64,000 bases of DNA from Corylus avellana (taxonomy: Eukaryota; Streptophyta; Magnoliopsida; Fagales; Betulaceae): assembly GCF_901000735.1 (NCBI RefSeq), contig NC_081545.1, positions 11,703,973-11,767,972 of the forward strand. Reading direction: 5' to 3'. The translations under genes and the position numbers were made by a program. Below are positions 1-11,469 of this stretch, in pieces; the first letter of the stretch is position 1; each line of letters begins with the position of its first letter. The notes beneath the pieces were generated by a model. It did not search any database. It had not been told where the DNA came from and was given only the letters and a program-made list of their open reading frames with translations.

Positions 1-146
1 GAAGATTAGCGTGACCCGTTATGCGAAAATGACACGCATAAATCAAGAAACGGTCCAAATTTTTATTCATCAGGAAAAAAAAAAAAAAAAAAATGTTGAA
101 GAGCAGAGACAATATGGTTGGAAGGGAATTGCATGAAAAAGCTTGC

Positions 147-261
147 CTGGGGTGCCAGGGAGGTTCCTCTTCTTCTTTGGCAGTGGAGGAATATTGGATC
201 CAGGAATTGAGTTTTCGACAAAACCATTTGGAAGGGTTTCTTCAGCCATCTTTCCTAGCAT
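147..261 (-). CDS. IDD-family C2H2 zinc-finger transcription factor, first coding exon (partial gene)
   Basis: Reading leftwards from the ATG at 261, the exon encodes about 38 residues: MLGKMAEETLPNGFVENS, a proline-rich linker, then KKKRNLPGTP. The basic KKKRNLPG motif is the nuclear-localisation start of the INDETERMINATE-DOMAIN family. In that family it is followed, after an intron at this same place, by the DPxAEVIALSP segment and four C2H2/C2HC fingers. The N-terminus looks closest to the IDD11/12-like group, from memory of family members. The exon ends CCAG at 147 and the next bases are GCAAGC, a GC-type donor instead of GT. The fingers would lie left of the window, so only exon 1 and the first 146 bp of intron 1 are seen. 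A second in-frame ATG at 249 (AAGATGGC) has better start context and may be the true start. IDD proteins are nuclear regulators of development and sugar or gibberellin responses; the role of this gene is not determined. Confidence 0.8.
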
Positions 262-620
262 GTATCCAAAGCTTTTCTCTTTTTCTGATCAGTTTGACTC
301 AATCTAAAAGGTATTTTTCTTGGTAACCCAGAAAAGGTTCAGCTCAGCTCAGCTGATCACCAAAGTAGTGAAGATTAGTAAGAGAAAACCCAGAGAATGA
401 GTTGCTTTCTTATAGCCTCAAGTAGATAGTACTCTCAGCCCTAGCAACAACTCAAGCTGATATATGCAAAGATTGAAGATTGGATCTCTCTCTCTCTCTC
501 TCTCTTGAAAAATAAAAAATTTGTAGTTGCATTTTTTGTTATCTACTTTTTAGGTGGAATAGAATACTATTATGTTGTGGGAGGCGGTGAAAAGTTAAAG
601 TTGGCAGGGACTGTGAGAGA
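262..620 (-). promoter_or_regulatory. Putative 5' leader and proximal promoter of the IDD gene, with a (CT)n/GAGA tract
   Basis: This is the sequence directly upstream of the IDD start codon on the minus strand. It holds a (CT)n run at about 487-507, read as GAGAGA on the gene strand, and a second GA-rich patch at about 616-626. Such GA tracts are common in plant leaders and core promoters and are known binding sites of BBR/BPC factors. A weak TATA-like GGCTATAAGAA (gene strand) lies near 410-420. No transcription start can be fixed from sequence alone. Confidence 0.4.
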
Positions 621-3374
621 GAGAGGGTTGATGAGCAAAGGTGTATGATGACACATATCATTTGGAGGGGAGAAAAGCTAGTTCCTCGCTTTTCTATTTG
701 GAATGATTATCCCATAATTTGTTTACCTTTTGTTTTTGCCATTTTTCTATTCGACTCTCTTCCAATCACCATATATACATGTTTGTTTTGATTTATATAT
801 ATATATATATATATATGCATGAACATAATACTTCAAAGGAACCCTAGGTCATATCCTATATGTAATAGATGTTTGTAAATATAATATTTAAGTGAATAAC
901 TATTGAATTTCTTTAGATTTACAATATGTTGCAGCTAGAATATTGACCATGCTAACTAGCTAGAGATAAGGAACCACAATTTATCACGAGAAAACAAAAA
1001 AACCTAATTTTAGTAGGACAAACTTATTTTTAAGTGTATATATATATTTTTAATAGGGCTAAATATATGCAAACTCAAACCAATTATGATATCCTAGTTT
1101 TAATTTATTTTAAATTTGTTTTTACCCTCTTTTTCACATGATTTACTATTTGTTTTGTGTCCTATTCAATAAATCTAGAACAAAGATTGCCCACTCGGAA
1201 AAACAAGTTAAGTATTAATTATACTTAATTTATAGTGCTTTTATACTAATACGTAACCCATACATTTTCACAAGGCTACTTGACTTCCAAAGCTCTCAGG
1301 TTAAAAGCGAATTTATTTATTTATTTTTGTACCTTCTGTTTATTAAAAGAAAATGATAGGTTATGCATTGAGATACCTTCTCCTATGCAAATTCATTTCT
1401 TTCCAATGGGCCCAAATGTCCAACTCAACATTCTCCTTGTAAACAACGGGAGGTCAAGTGGTAGATGAAAGAGCACTTTCTGCTGTCTCCATTCAAGTTC
1501 TGGTATGATTTTTGGATTGGAACTCACAACAATTATCTGTTTAAATTATTAACAATTTAGGTAAGTAATGTGAAAGATTATATATGAAATCCATCTGTCC
1601 GAATAAATAATCAGATAACTCAAATTTTATTTGAACATATAAGTCACAAATGTCTCACATTACTTGTTCAAATTACTAACAATTCGTACAAATAATTACA
1701 GTGAATCCGTACCAATGATTCATGTGGAGTCATGATATATAAGGATTTCCTGATGATTCAACAATTTGAGTACTAGTGGAAAAGCAATATGCTGGGATTG
1801 TGTGTTTGTCAAAAAGACAACTCAAACATGTCTTGAGTGAGTGCGACTGGCAAGGCATGGCCATCCAATCACACCACCTTCTTTAATCCTCATTTTCCAC
1901 AAGGCCAAGAATCAGTCAGTTTACTCCTTAGTCAAAGTAGACACTCAAAAAGTGGAAGTTAAGGCATTTCCCTAGGAAGATTGATGTATCCATGCCAACA
2001 ACATTTTAATCCCCATGATTGATTCTGATCATATCATCATCAGATCAAACGGCCATGGTTTCTCTAGATTTTAATGATCTAAATCAGCATGCACGTGCAT
2101 CCATGCAGGTGCCCAACTGCCAATGTATGTAAATCCAACGGATACGACGAAACAAACACATTCGTCCTCATGACAGATTGCCTATGCCATCCCCAAAGTC
2201 ATGTCATGAAACTAGATCTGTTACCCACTTGGCCTAGTTTTTAATTTTTTTTTTTCCGTCCAAATTTAATTTTCAAATTTTATACAAGAATGAAAAACTA
2301 AAATTAAATCTGGGTCGTTGAAAAAACTAAATTCTGTATTCAAAATAATAAAAAAAAAAGAAAAAAAAAAAAAGAAGAAGAAATCTACATGAGCAAAATG
2401 TGGAAAGTTTGATATGCTGGTCATTGCTGGAATGGTAGATGCTTATCTGTATAGCTGACATGCAAGAGTACTTTTACTGCATTTTTTTTTTCAGATTGCT
2501 TGGCATGTTTAATCTACAGAGTATTTGAAACATGACATTTTATTCAGATTGTGAAATGATAGCTAGGGTTTTCACTGTGGCTCGTTTGCTTTTAGGTTTT
2601 CAAAAAAACCCCATTTATTTTCTACATGCATGCATTGAATTTTAGCCAAAACCCCTTTTTACCTTTAGAAAATTGAAAATATATGTTTTAAAATAGACTA
2701 GAAAGTAGAAGTCACATGCATATATGCTTCTAGACTTGGGAAAGCTAATCAAGGGCTACTTAGTTAAAATTTGCACAAAAATTACTGAGATTACTTTGCA
2801 AGGAAAGGGGGTTAAATCAAAAGACAGCCAGCTGACAAAGGCAGTGAATTTTTGGAAGTGTGAGCAGTCGTCTCCTTGTGGGCTGACCTTTCTTCCTAAC
2901 CCTTAATCATAATCTAATGATGTTCTTGCTTTCTAAGTTTGTTTAGTATATAATCTTTGGATTTTTGCTGTTGAACTTTGGTGTCTCCAGAATATTCTCT
3001 CCTTCTCCAACACTCTCACAAAAGCTTCAACTTTCAAGGCCTTGTAAGATTCTTATGCAAACCCCCCCACCTCTCTCTCTCTCTCTTGGAGTTAATTAAA
3101 AACTACATTATAAAACAATTTGTCTAAGAGACCATATGCATTTGAAATAGAAGGGTTTCGGGAAAAGCAAAGTGTTGTCAACAAGGGTATGTTTGTTTTC
3201 TTAGCTTGTCTTTTGCTTTTGAAGAACATGTTATTTTAAAATTGTTTTGTGTAATTCAAACAAGCCTCCAGATGGAATATTTCCTCACGGAATGCTGATA
3301 TTGGTAGCTAAATTATCAGATAACTAATTGCTATTTCTTCATTTCCTACTTAGTAAGGTTCACAATCGAAAAAT
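621..3374. other. AT-rich intergenic DNA with no gene recognised
   Basis: I see no supported coding region here; the short ORFs have no family features. The stretch contains an AT microsatellite near 795-816, A-rich low complexity near 2348-2385 and a CT run near 3072-3087. Because the IDD gene points left from 261, part of this may be its distal promoter. A TATA-like AGTATATAATC near 2946 followed by a CT-rich stretch could be a plus-strand promoter, but no reading frame follows it. Confidence 0.5.
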
Positions 3375-3480
3375 TATGTGAAAATCATGCTTGATGAAGT
3401 AAATTAAGGTCATTAGTTCAAATCCTCTTTCATTTTTTTCTCTCCTTATGTGGACATATAAAAAAGAAAATAATAATAAA
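3375..3480 (+). repeat. Diverged copy of a short tRNA-derived SINE
   Basis: The segment has the 3' half of the SINE seen clearly at 36619-36725: GATGAAGT, then AGGTCATTAGTTCAAATCC (the B-box of a tRNA-like RNA polymerase III promoter), a pyrimidine-rich stretch, TATGTGGACAT and an A-rich tail. The 5' A-box half is degraded. The identification rests on order and spacing of these blocks; target duplications were not found. Confidence 0.5.
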
Positions 3481-4975
3481 AAAAAAAACCTATGAAAATC
3501 CAAAGGCTTGTGATATTGTTAATTCGTCTAATTTACTACAAATTATGTGTAATTATTATAGGTTCAAAAGGAAGGGCAATTTAGTCTAACTAAAGATGGG
3601 ATAATTTGCATGGGAGGGTAAGTTTTTAATTAATTACAACTCGTGAATAAATGTCCTAAAAGTTGAGTAGATTTGGATCCAGGATTCCATTGCAGAAACC
3701 CACATGCTTTGGCTCATCAAAAGTTGAAGAATATATGCCTTTTTACAAACCCAGTTTTTTTTTTTTTTCTCATTATTTTTCCTTCCTTTTTCTTTACTTC
3801 TTTAATCATCTTAATACACATGGCGAAATCCTAGAAGAGCCCCTTGCATTTTGCCCAACATTCTTTACAGGTGTAAAATAGTAGGGGTATATGCATGAAT
3901 ATTCTTTTGCATTTTGGGGTTTGTAGTATATTTTATGGAAATGTTTATGGCTTATAAATTTTATGATTTTTATTTAATTCCTTTTTCTCCTCTTCCCTAG
4001 GTTTACTGTCAAATTGAAAATTAGTGATAATGCAAGGCAGTCCCAAAGCTGAGAACTGAGAGCCCAATGGAATCATAATACGTAGCCATGGGTTAATTAA
4101 TTACCTCACTTTCTTTAGAGTAAACCCAAGTTTAATATCAAAATCTTCCTCTTTTTGGAAAGAATAACTACACTTTGAATATTACACGCCGATTTATTTT
4201 TAATGTAACACCTAATTAAAGTACTCTTGGATGCATGGATATTGCCTCGTTTGACAATACTTATTTAAGAAGTATTTTCCTATTTTTAGAAAGAAAACAA
4301 ACATAGAGCTTTAGTTACAAATTAAGTGCTTATAAAACACTTAAAATTACTTTGGTTTTGACGTTACATCGATCGTGACACTTTTCGGCAAAAAATAGTA
4401 TCTAAAAAGTTTTATTAAATGTACCCAATATTATTATTATTATTTCAGCATTTAAGGGCACTAGAATTATTATTATTTTTTGAACTTATCAAAGACTTTC
4501 ATTTTGAAGGGGGAAATGCTCTGTTCATGACTCATGAGTCATCTTGACTAATTAATGTGGGAAAAGAACGTTTTGGAAAAATTGGCAATTGTTCTTTAAT
4601 TTATGATGAAATGAAAGGGACAAGTGATAGACTCAATTTAAAAAATAAAATAAAAGAAATAGAGATATTGTAAGAATTGATTGGACAGAAATAATTTTCC
4701 ATTGGGGTATTAGCTAGAATGAACAATAAAATTTGAAATGGACCTGCATTAACAATGTTTCTTAATAGCAAAGGAATAATATTGATCGGTTAGAAAATTG
4801 CTTGATTTTCCAGTAGTAAAGAGTTTAGGCCAAATCAAAACATTAATCGGAAGATGGTAAGAAAATTCTTTTTAACTCGGTCTCTAAAATTGTCATGTGT
4901 TTCGCACTAAATGTGTGAGAAAAATATATTTTTTTCTTACATGCTTTAATTTTAATTAAATTACTAGTAAAACAT
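3481..4975. other. AT-rich intergenic DNA with no gene recognised
   Basis: There is no coding signal. The stretch has T-rich runs near 3752-3765 and simple TTA repeats near 4428-4443. A possible decayed MITE with CGTTTGACAATACTT near 4247 was not resolvable. This is the last sequence present in only one copy before the duplicated block begins at 4976. Confidence 0.5.
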
Positions 4976-6135
4976 GTATTTCTCACATGTTCAAAAGACG
5001 CATATGACTCATTTAAACACTCAATTTGAAAAAATCATACTACCCAAATTTTAAAAAAAATTTATCCATTGCTTTATATGGAAATGTAGGCGGAATAGTT
5101 CTCTCTTCAAGTTGCTTTTTGCCAATCATAGTCTCAAGCTGGAATCAAAGAATTAAAGCAAAAAAAAAACAAAAAAAAAATAAAAATGTAAAATCAAGAG
5201 GAATATATCTAGGCATTCACTTGATGATTAGTGTTCATGAGGTGGACAAATTCTGCACAACCAAAAGAAGAAAATAAAAAGAAAGAAGACAAGACAAAAC
5301 TCAAGGGAGGGGATGCAATCTGTCATTGGCCCTCCTTTCTTAATGTGAGAGTATCAAAACATTCAACAGTATCGAACAAGACAAACATCTCTATGAATTC
5401 AACCTTCTTTACAGAAAAAACATATTCATGGAGAGAAATTCGACCAGCTGAGAGTAAAGTATGTATATGTCACCTAGTGGATGGATGTTAATGGATTCTA
5501 GTTTTACCCAAAACGACCAACTCACTAACCCCTATGACTCTGTCTTTCACGGGCTACGGTCAGAATGAAAAGATCATATATATGTTAGAGGAAATACTTT
5601 AAAATGAAGTAGCTTTCAATGCTTGTTGAGTGCGACCATTAAAGCAATGTTTTTCAAGGAAATAAAAGAACCACGCGGATAAAACTATTGAAAATTTGCA
5701 ACTTGGCAACTCACCATACGATGATAATTATACCCCACAACTTGAAAATCTTACTCTCTTTTTCCAAAGGATTTGTAAATCCTTATAATGAATCATAGTC
5801 CACTAAGATTGTAACTTCTATTTTTTTTTTTTTTTAAAAAAAAAAAATTTAAATTTTTTTTTTTTTAATATAGTTCATGAACTTTAGTTTCTATAGGAAT
5901 ATATACTTTTGCGTATCTATATATAAAACTCATTTTAATTAATAGGCTTTTTGTATTGTATCAAAATAATTCGTTTAAGGTTTTAGAAAGAGAGAGAAGT
6001 TAATGATCATTGTATGCCAACTTGTGAAGATAATGAGTCAATTGAAGTTGTTAATAATATTATTGAGCATATAGATATATCTGAAATTGAAACTCAGAGG
6101 GATCAAAGTCATCGTAAGAGAGCTCATAAACCTTA

Positions 6136-6745
6136 TGTAACGTCCCGAGAAATTAATTAACTCATAATTAACTTTACAGTTCGTCTCCTGATCTAATTCC
6201 CCCAAAGAATAAGACCAAAAGATCTAATTCTCAAAAGAGAATACTAAACAGTGAAAACACACGATATCTCTATTAACATTAATTATTACAACCAGATCAT
6301 CTACTAAAAATCATTATATTAACTAAAAATTATACTATACATATGATCGATAAAAATATCTAAACTAAACCTTAATACACAACATGCCTCTAAACTCTAG
6401 TCTACAATATCAACCAAGAATACTAATTATCATGAATGACCTTTGAAATCTTGTGATAAGTCTTCAAGTGTTAACTCGATCACTAGAATAATGCCAAATG
6501 GCTGCAACTACCTCAAAATCATCCTCACTCAAATTTGGCATCCAAAGATAGGCTAACTATAAAATAACACATGTTTTACAAATGAAAAAAATACAAGTGT
6601 GAGTCTACGACTTAGTGAGTAATAAATACACATAGTGTACATGTTATCATGCAATGAAATCAATTGTTTAGCAAAAAGATTTACATATATGTGAATCTGA
6701 TTATTGTGCTTATGTATAGAGTTTGGAGAATAATGGTTTCACTAT
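6136..6745 (-). mobile_element. Partial Ty3-type LTR (copy A)
   Basis: The segment opens TGTAACGTCCCGAG, which on the minus strand reads CTCGGGACGTTACA, a common 3' end of plant Ty3 LTRs. The larger LTR at 46927 has the same kind of end (TGTAACATCCCCAG). The body has the antisense A/C-rich character of that LTR, including AGTGAGTAATAAAT near 6617. The other terminus is not identifiable, so the right boundary is approximate. There is no coding region. Confidence 0.45.
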
Positions 6746-6795
6746 TGTGCTAATGTGTATGGAAGACATAATTGTTGTGGATACAAGCAAACTAA

Positions 6796-7131
6796 GGATC
6801 CGTTTAGAATTGCGGTTTCAATAAGGGCGATTTTAAAAATTGCGTTTTTGAAATCACAACTTTTAAAATTGCAAAGGAGTTTAGTAAAACATGTTAAATT
6901 TTTTTATTTTTTTTATCAAATATTTATTATGCAAAATCGTGATTTTTGTTTAAATTTGTGTCTTCTCAAATAAGCACCCTTTAGCCTGCTTATAGAAATC
7001 GATATATATATATATATATTTTCTATTTTAAATTAAGTGATTTTTAAATCGCAATACCAAACACCTTACGTTTTGCGATATATTTTAAAAACGCAGATTA
7101 TTCTTGCGAAATCGCAATCCCAAACACACCC
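6796..7131. mobile_element. Tourist/Harbinger-like MITE (copy A)
   Basis: The ends are imperfect inverted repeats: GGATCCGTTTAGAATTGCG on the left, and on the right the complement of GGGTGTGTTTGGGATTGCG. The element is bounded by the trinucleotide TAA on both sides (6793-6795 and 7132-7134), the 3-bp target duplication of PIF/Harbinger elements. The interior is AT-rich with GCGATTTTTAAA motifs and has no coding capacity, as expected for a MITE of about 336 bp. Confidence 0.7.
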
Positions 7132-7134
7132 TAA

Positions 7135-8161
7135 GGCTTCGTTTGTTTCACCGTAAAATGATTTACAAAAAATGTTCTCCGTATTTTCAGGTGTTTGGTG
7201 CGACGTAAAGTAATAGTCAACGGAAAATATTTTCCCTTTGACCAAAAATTCTTCTTTAATTTTTGAAAAATGGTTTTCATTTTTAAAAACCGTAAACCAT
7301 TTTCCGAATTTGAGCATCTTATTATCAAATTAATGGACCATGCCAAGACCCGCCCAGGACCTCGTCGGAACTTAACCAAAATCAGCCTGTGATCCAACTG
7401 GACCTGTCCGAGATCTCGCTAGGACTCGCCCAGGACCTGCCCAAGACCTCGCCAGGACCAACCCTGGACTTGCCCGGGATCCCGCTGTGACCTACCCGGG
7501 ACCTCGCTAGGACTCACCCAGGACCTGCTCGGGACTTGACCAAGACCCACCCAGGACACGACTGGACCTGCCCTGGACCTTGTTGGGACTCGCCCAAGAC
7601 CTACTCGGGACCCTCCGGGACTCGCTCAGAACCTACCCAGGACCCTACTAGGACCTACCCAAGACCCTGCAGCGACTTGATTGGGACCCCGTCGGAACCA
7701 AATGTTGGAAAATATTTTCCTTGAAATTGATTTCTTAGAAAATATTTTCCTTGAAAATGATTTCTTAGAAAACATTTTCCAGTATTTGGCATGTACGGAA
7801 AATCAGGGCGGCCCCTCACGTCGAAAAATGTTTTTAGCAAAAAAACATTTTCTGGTATGTGGTGTGTACGCAAAATCATGTTAAGCACTAAATTACAAAA
7901 ATGTCCCTGTCGGGTCTTAGGCGGGTCCTGCCAGGGTCCCGAGCTGATCCTGGCGGGGTCTCGATAGGGTCTGGGGGGTCTGGGCAGGTCCCAGGCGAGT
8001 CGCAGTTAGGTCCATGCGGGACTCGGTTAGGATACCTTTAAGACTTGTCTAGGACATTTTTGTAATTTAGAGAGTTTAATATGATATATATATATAATTT
8101 TGATTTTTTGTATGCGCCAAACACCACACAGAAAACATTTTACGTTGAAATAAACGGAGCT
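7135..8161. mobile_element. Non-autonomous Harbinger-like element with internal 11-bp GC-rich repeats (copy A)
   Basis: The left terminus GGCTTCGTTTGTTTCACCG and the right terminus ending AAACGGAGCT form long imperfect inverted repeats that extend through the GTAAAATG and GGTGTTTGG blocks. TAA lies on both sides (7132-7134 and 8162-8164). The left interior (about 7340-7700) is a degenerate tandem array of about 11-bp units of the type GGACCTGCCCA. The right interior (about 7905-8050) carries the same kind of unit in reverse orientation, so the element is a large imperfect hairpin. The ORFs in it simply repeat every 11 residues and are not genes. It abuts the previous MITE with a single shared TAA. 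Confidence 0.65.
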
Positions 8162-8482
8162 TAAGTGTTACAACATTAAAAAGTCATCTAGCTGGAGAGT
8201 TTGACATAAAAAATTTAGAGACAATTAATCAAATACTTGGAAATAATAGTAAATAGAGACAAAAAGAGCAAGAAAATATGGATAACTCAAGTTTATGTCG
8301 CCAAACACCACACAGAAAACATTTTACGTTGAAATAAACGGAGCTTAAGTGTTACAACATTAAAAAGTCATCTAGCTGGAGAGTTTGACATAAAAAATTT
8401 AGAGACAATTAATCAAATACTTGGAAATAATAGTAATTAGAGACAAAAAGAGCAAGAAAATATGGATAACTCAAGTTTATGT
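8115..8482 (+). repeat. 184-bp tandem duplication present only in copy A
   Basis: Bases 8115-8298 are repeated at 8299-8482 with one clear substitution (AGTAAATAG versus AGTAATTAG). The unit includes the right end of the Harbinger-like element and its flank. The matching place in copy B (about 23603-23786) has one unit only, which accounts for the 184-bp drop in offset between the copies. The duplication therefore arose on one haplotype after the two diverged, or is an assembly error. Confidence 0.85.
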
Positions 8483-8719
8483 CGAAAAAGTTGTGTTGCT
8501 TCAATATGTAAACTTGAAGCTAGTTAGTACCCGTTTTTTGTTGGTTGTAAATAGTTTTTTGATCAATCTTCAACATATGAAGCAGAAGTAGGAACATATG
8601 GCTGCTTAGTTATTTACAACATATGGTTGCAAATAATATGTCTAATGCACCATAATAATAATAATAAAAAGCTTTATGCTCATTTTAGTTTGTAGTATAC
8701 TAGAAATTGTTTAGTAGTA

Positions 8720-9504
8720 GGAATAGTCGGGAAACCCTAGGTGGTAGGGGAGGAGGGAAACCCCCCTCCCCCCTCTCTTCCTTTCTCTTCCCCTCTTTTC
8801 TTTCCTCCTTTGCTTAGATCCGTCGTCCAAACTCTCTACCAGCCTGTCATGTTCTCTGCACCGCCATCCTACTAGACTTGATGGAGTTTCTAGATCATTC
8901 ATTTTTTTTTTCTTTCCCAGAATCATATTTGGCTTTCTCCATCAGTTCCGTCCATCCACGCTACCGCTCACCGTGCTCTCCGGCCACCCTGTCTTCCAGC
9001 TGCCAGCCTTCATGCATCATTCTGCCAGCCATGCGCCATCGTGTTAGCAACGTCATCACTGAGAGTGGGGTGTTTTTTTACTTTTTTATTTTTTATTATG
9101 TATTTTCGTTTTTGCTTCTAAATAAGACAAGTATGTTGTTGCTTTGGTTGTAGCAGGTCTTGAATTTGTTATTTTCTTAGGTTTTACTTAAGAATATCGA
9201 CATGGTTTCTAGTAGGCCTTTTGTTTTCTTCTGGTTTTTTTCTGCGAGCAAACTATATGAATTATCAAGTTTATGGAAGAATTGTCATTGATGAAAGAGA
9301 CAGCGACCAAAGACGTGATTGTGATGATGACATTTCTAAGGTATTGTTTTGTAATAACCCTAGAAGCTATTGGATATGTCATAAATAGTGTTGGGGTTGT
9401 AAAGTTTTCAACTTATATCTTTGGCATTGAATGATGGAGCATTTTGCTCTAGATTGATTTTATATCAATAAAAATAACTTGTTTGTTCAAAAAAAAAAAA
9501 AAAA
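8720..9504 (+). other. Retroposed cDNA-like segment ending in poly(A) (copy A)
   Basis: This segment is more GC- and pyrimidine-rich than its surroundings. It ends with AATAAA at 9467-9472 followed 16 bases later by a run of A (9489-9504), the layout of a polyadenylated transcript copied into DNA. Near 9250-9390 one frame reads QVYGRIVIDERDSDQRR, which looks protein-like, but I do not recognise it. The 5' boundary is uncertain and no target duplication was found. It could be a processed pseudogene or the 3' end of a LINE. Confidence 0.35.
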
Positions 9505-10308
9505 GAAAATGTATGTAAGAACATGGAAAATATGGGTATAAACTATTAGCCTCATGTTAAGTGGATTCTTCTTTATTTGAAGAATACTATTAATACTTCT
9601 ATTATTTTATAAGGGCTAGAATATCAAGACTTGGTTAATTATGCAAATGTAAATTTTGTATATAAGTATTATAATTAGAGAAGGTAAAAAAAATGCTGCA
9701 TATCTTTTCAAAGAAGATTTGGTTTAAAAAATACTGATTAATTAATTATTTATTTATTTTTTGGATACTGGGTTAATTAGTCATGAAGCAATTTAAAATG
9801 ACCATTCATCGTGACAGTTAGAACGTGTGGCATTTGGTAAAAGAATAATATCCTTTCCTTCTTAAGACAGTAGAGCTAGCACAAGCTAATTTTATCGTAG
9901 AGAAATGATAAAACTCATTCTCTCAATTATTTTTCAATTATCTCTATATAGTGAATGAGTGAATCTATTATTAAATTTTTGTGGGACTCACATGACTCTA
10001 CAAATTCAATGGTAAATCTATTAAATTTGCCAAAAATAGATAATTGAAAGATGGTTAACAAAATAATGTGTAGCATGCCTCTATTGCAAAAGATCTACTG
10101 ATCTACACTAGTAGATCAAGGATAGGAATTTTCTTCCTAAAATACATTAATTTGTTCTTAGAGCAAGCGATTTTTACGTGTATTTTTTAGAATGCAAGTG
10201 AGAATCACATATTATAAAAATATTTGTCAATTTAATAGATTAAATTGGAAGAAAGTCATTTAACCCACTTTAAAGGAAAATTTTGCTCGTATATAAAACA
10301 AAAAAAAA

Positions 10309-10662
10309 GGGAAAATGTAGTTTACCTCCCTGAAGTTTCAGGAGTTTTTCAATTTTAACCCTAAAGTTTAAAAATTGGCAATCTACCCCCTTGAAGTTTC
10401 AAAAATTGGCAATTTAAACATTCAGTTTAATTTTNNNNNNNNNNNNNNNNNNNNNNNNNNNNNNNNNNNNNNNNNNNNNNNNNNNNNNNNNNNNNNNNNN
10501 NNNNNNNNNNNNNNNNNNNNNNNNNNNNNNNNNNNNNNNNNNNNNNNNNNNNNNNNNNNNNNNNNNNNNNNNNNNNNNNNNNNNNNNNNNNNNNNNNNNN
10601 NNNNNNNNNNNNNNNNNNNNNNNNNNNNNNNNNNNNNNNNNNNNNNNNNNNNNNNNTATCAT
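10309..10662. mobile_element. Hairpin MITE of the TTTACCCCCTGAAG family, interrupted by an assembly gap (copy A)
   Basis: The left arm (GGGAAAATGTAGTTTACC... CAATCTACCCCCTTGAAG...) is present, and the interior and right arm fall in the N run at 10435-10656. Copy B (25612-25925) shows the complete inverted-repeat structure. The gap coincides with the centre of a palindrome, which assemblers often fail to resolve. Confidence 0.6.
10435..10656. other. Assembly gap, 222 N
   Basis: The run is 222 N. Copy B fills the matching interval with about 185 bp of palindromic MITE sequence, so this gap appears sized by read-pair or similar estimation. Confidence 0.95.
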
Positions 10663-10780
10663 AACTAGAATTGTTAATTCTCGGAAATATTTAACAAGTG
10701 TAAATGGTTAAAATAACACAATCGTACCAAATCCATTAACTTAACCTTTTAGGTTGAGTATTGTCTATATATATACTTGA

Positions 10781-11052
10781 GGCCCGTTTAGGTTTTTAAT
10801 TTTAAAAAGTGCAATCTAAAAATGTGCAACGTGATTTTTAAAAATGCAGTCAAGAATTTGGTAAAATCGCAATTTAACTTTTAAAATTGTGTGTTTTTAA
10901 AAAAGCACATACTTGCCTGCTTTTTGAAAACATAGATTTTCTGCGTTTTCAAAACACAATTTTTTTTAAAACCCAGTCCCAAACGATCTATTTTTTACTA
11001 TTTAATTTAAAATCGTATCTTTTATCTACGAATTGTAATCTCAAACGCACCC
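10781..11052. mobile_element. Second Tourist/Harbinger-like MITE (copy A)
   Basis: The left end GGCCCGTTTAGGTTTTTAA and the complement of the right end, GGGTGCGTTTGAGATTACAA, form imperfect inverted repeats of the same family as 6796-7131. The interior has the same GCAATTTAAAATTG-type motifs. The right flank is TTA and the left flank TGA, so the 3-bp target duplication is only approximate. Confidence 0.55.
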
Positions 11053-11469
11053 TTATTAAGATGTTAATCTCCTCTATGTTAATTAAAAGAATCATAGGGT
11101 TGCATATTGGTTTCTAAGAACTTCAGGGCTTCGGTGGCTTGTACTGCTTTCATGGGACCACCCACTAGAAGATCATATTTCAAATGATATTGTACTCATC
11201 AAGCAATGCCGTATTAGAAGATTACAAATTATCTTTTTGCTTAATTGGAAAGCAAAGCTAAAGCACCCACTCTATCTCTCTCTCTTTGTTATAAATTTAT
11301 AATGGTGAATCAAACATAAGCTATCCTTTCATGGAGAAGAGGTAGGGACCATCCAATTCCCATGGAGAGAGAAAGAGAGAGTCCACATAATGCCCAAACA
11401 AAGAATTAAGTATTCATGAAAATCTAGACAAGCTGTATTAAGGGAAACCAAGAATCCAAGATCAACATC

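Noticed and set aside
1441..1530. Possible tRNA-like or SINE fragment (GGGAGGTCAAGTGGTAGATG)
   Set aside because: The A-box resemblance is weak, there is no clear B-box spacing, and no tail or duplication was found.
5026..5491. ORFs of 83 and 86 residues duplicated at 20543-21008
   Set aside because: Low-complexity Lys/Asn-rich translations of A-rich DNA; identity between copies reflects the duplicated block and not coding constraint.
7536..7724. ORFs over the GC-rich arrays (also 14437-14776 and 23022-23210)
   Set aside because: They repeat every 11 residues because the DNA repeats every 11 bp; open in several frames on both strands.
10375..10668. ORFs through N runs (also 20201-20546, 52682-52954)
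   Set aside because: Most of their length is undetermined sequence; only the integrase remnant right of 52797 has real content.
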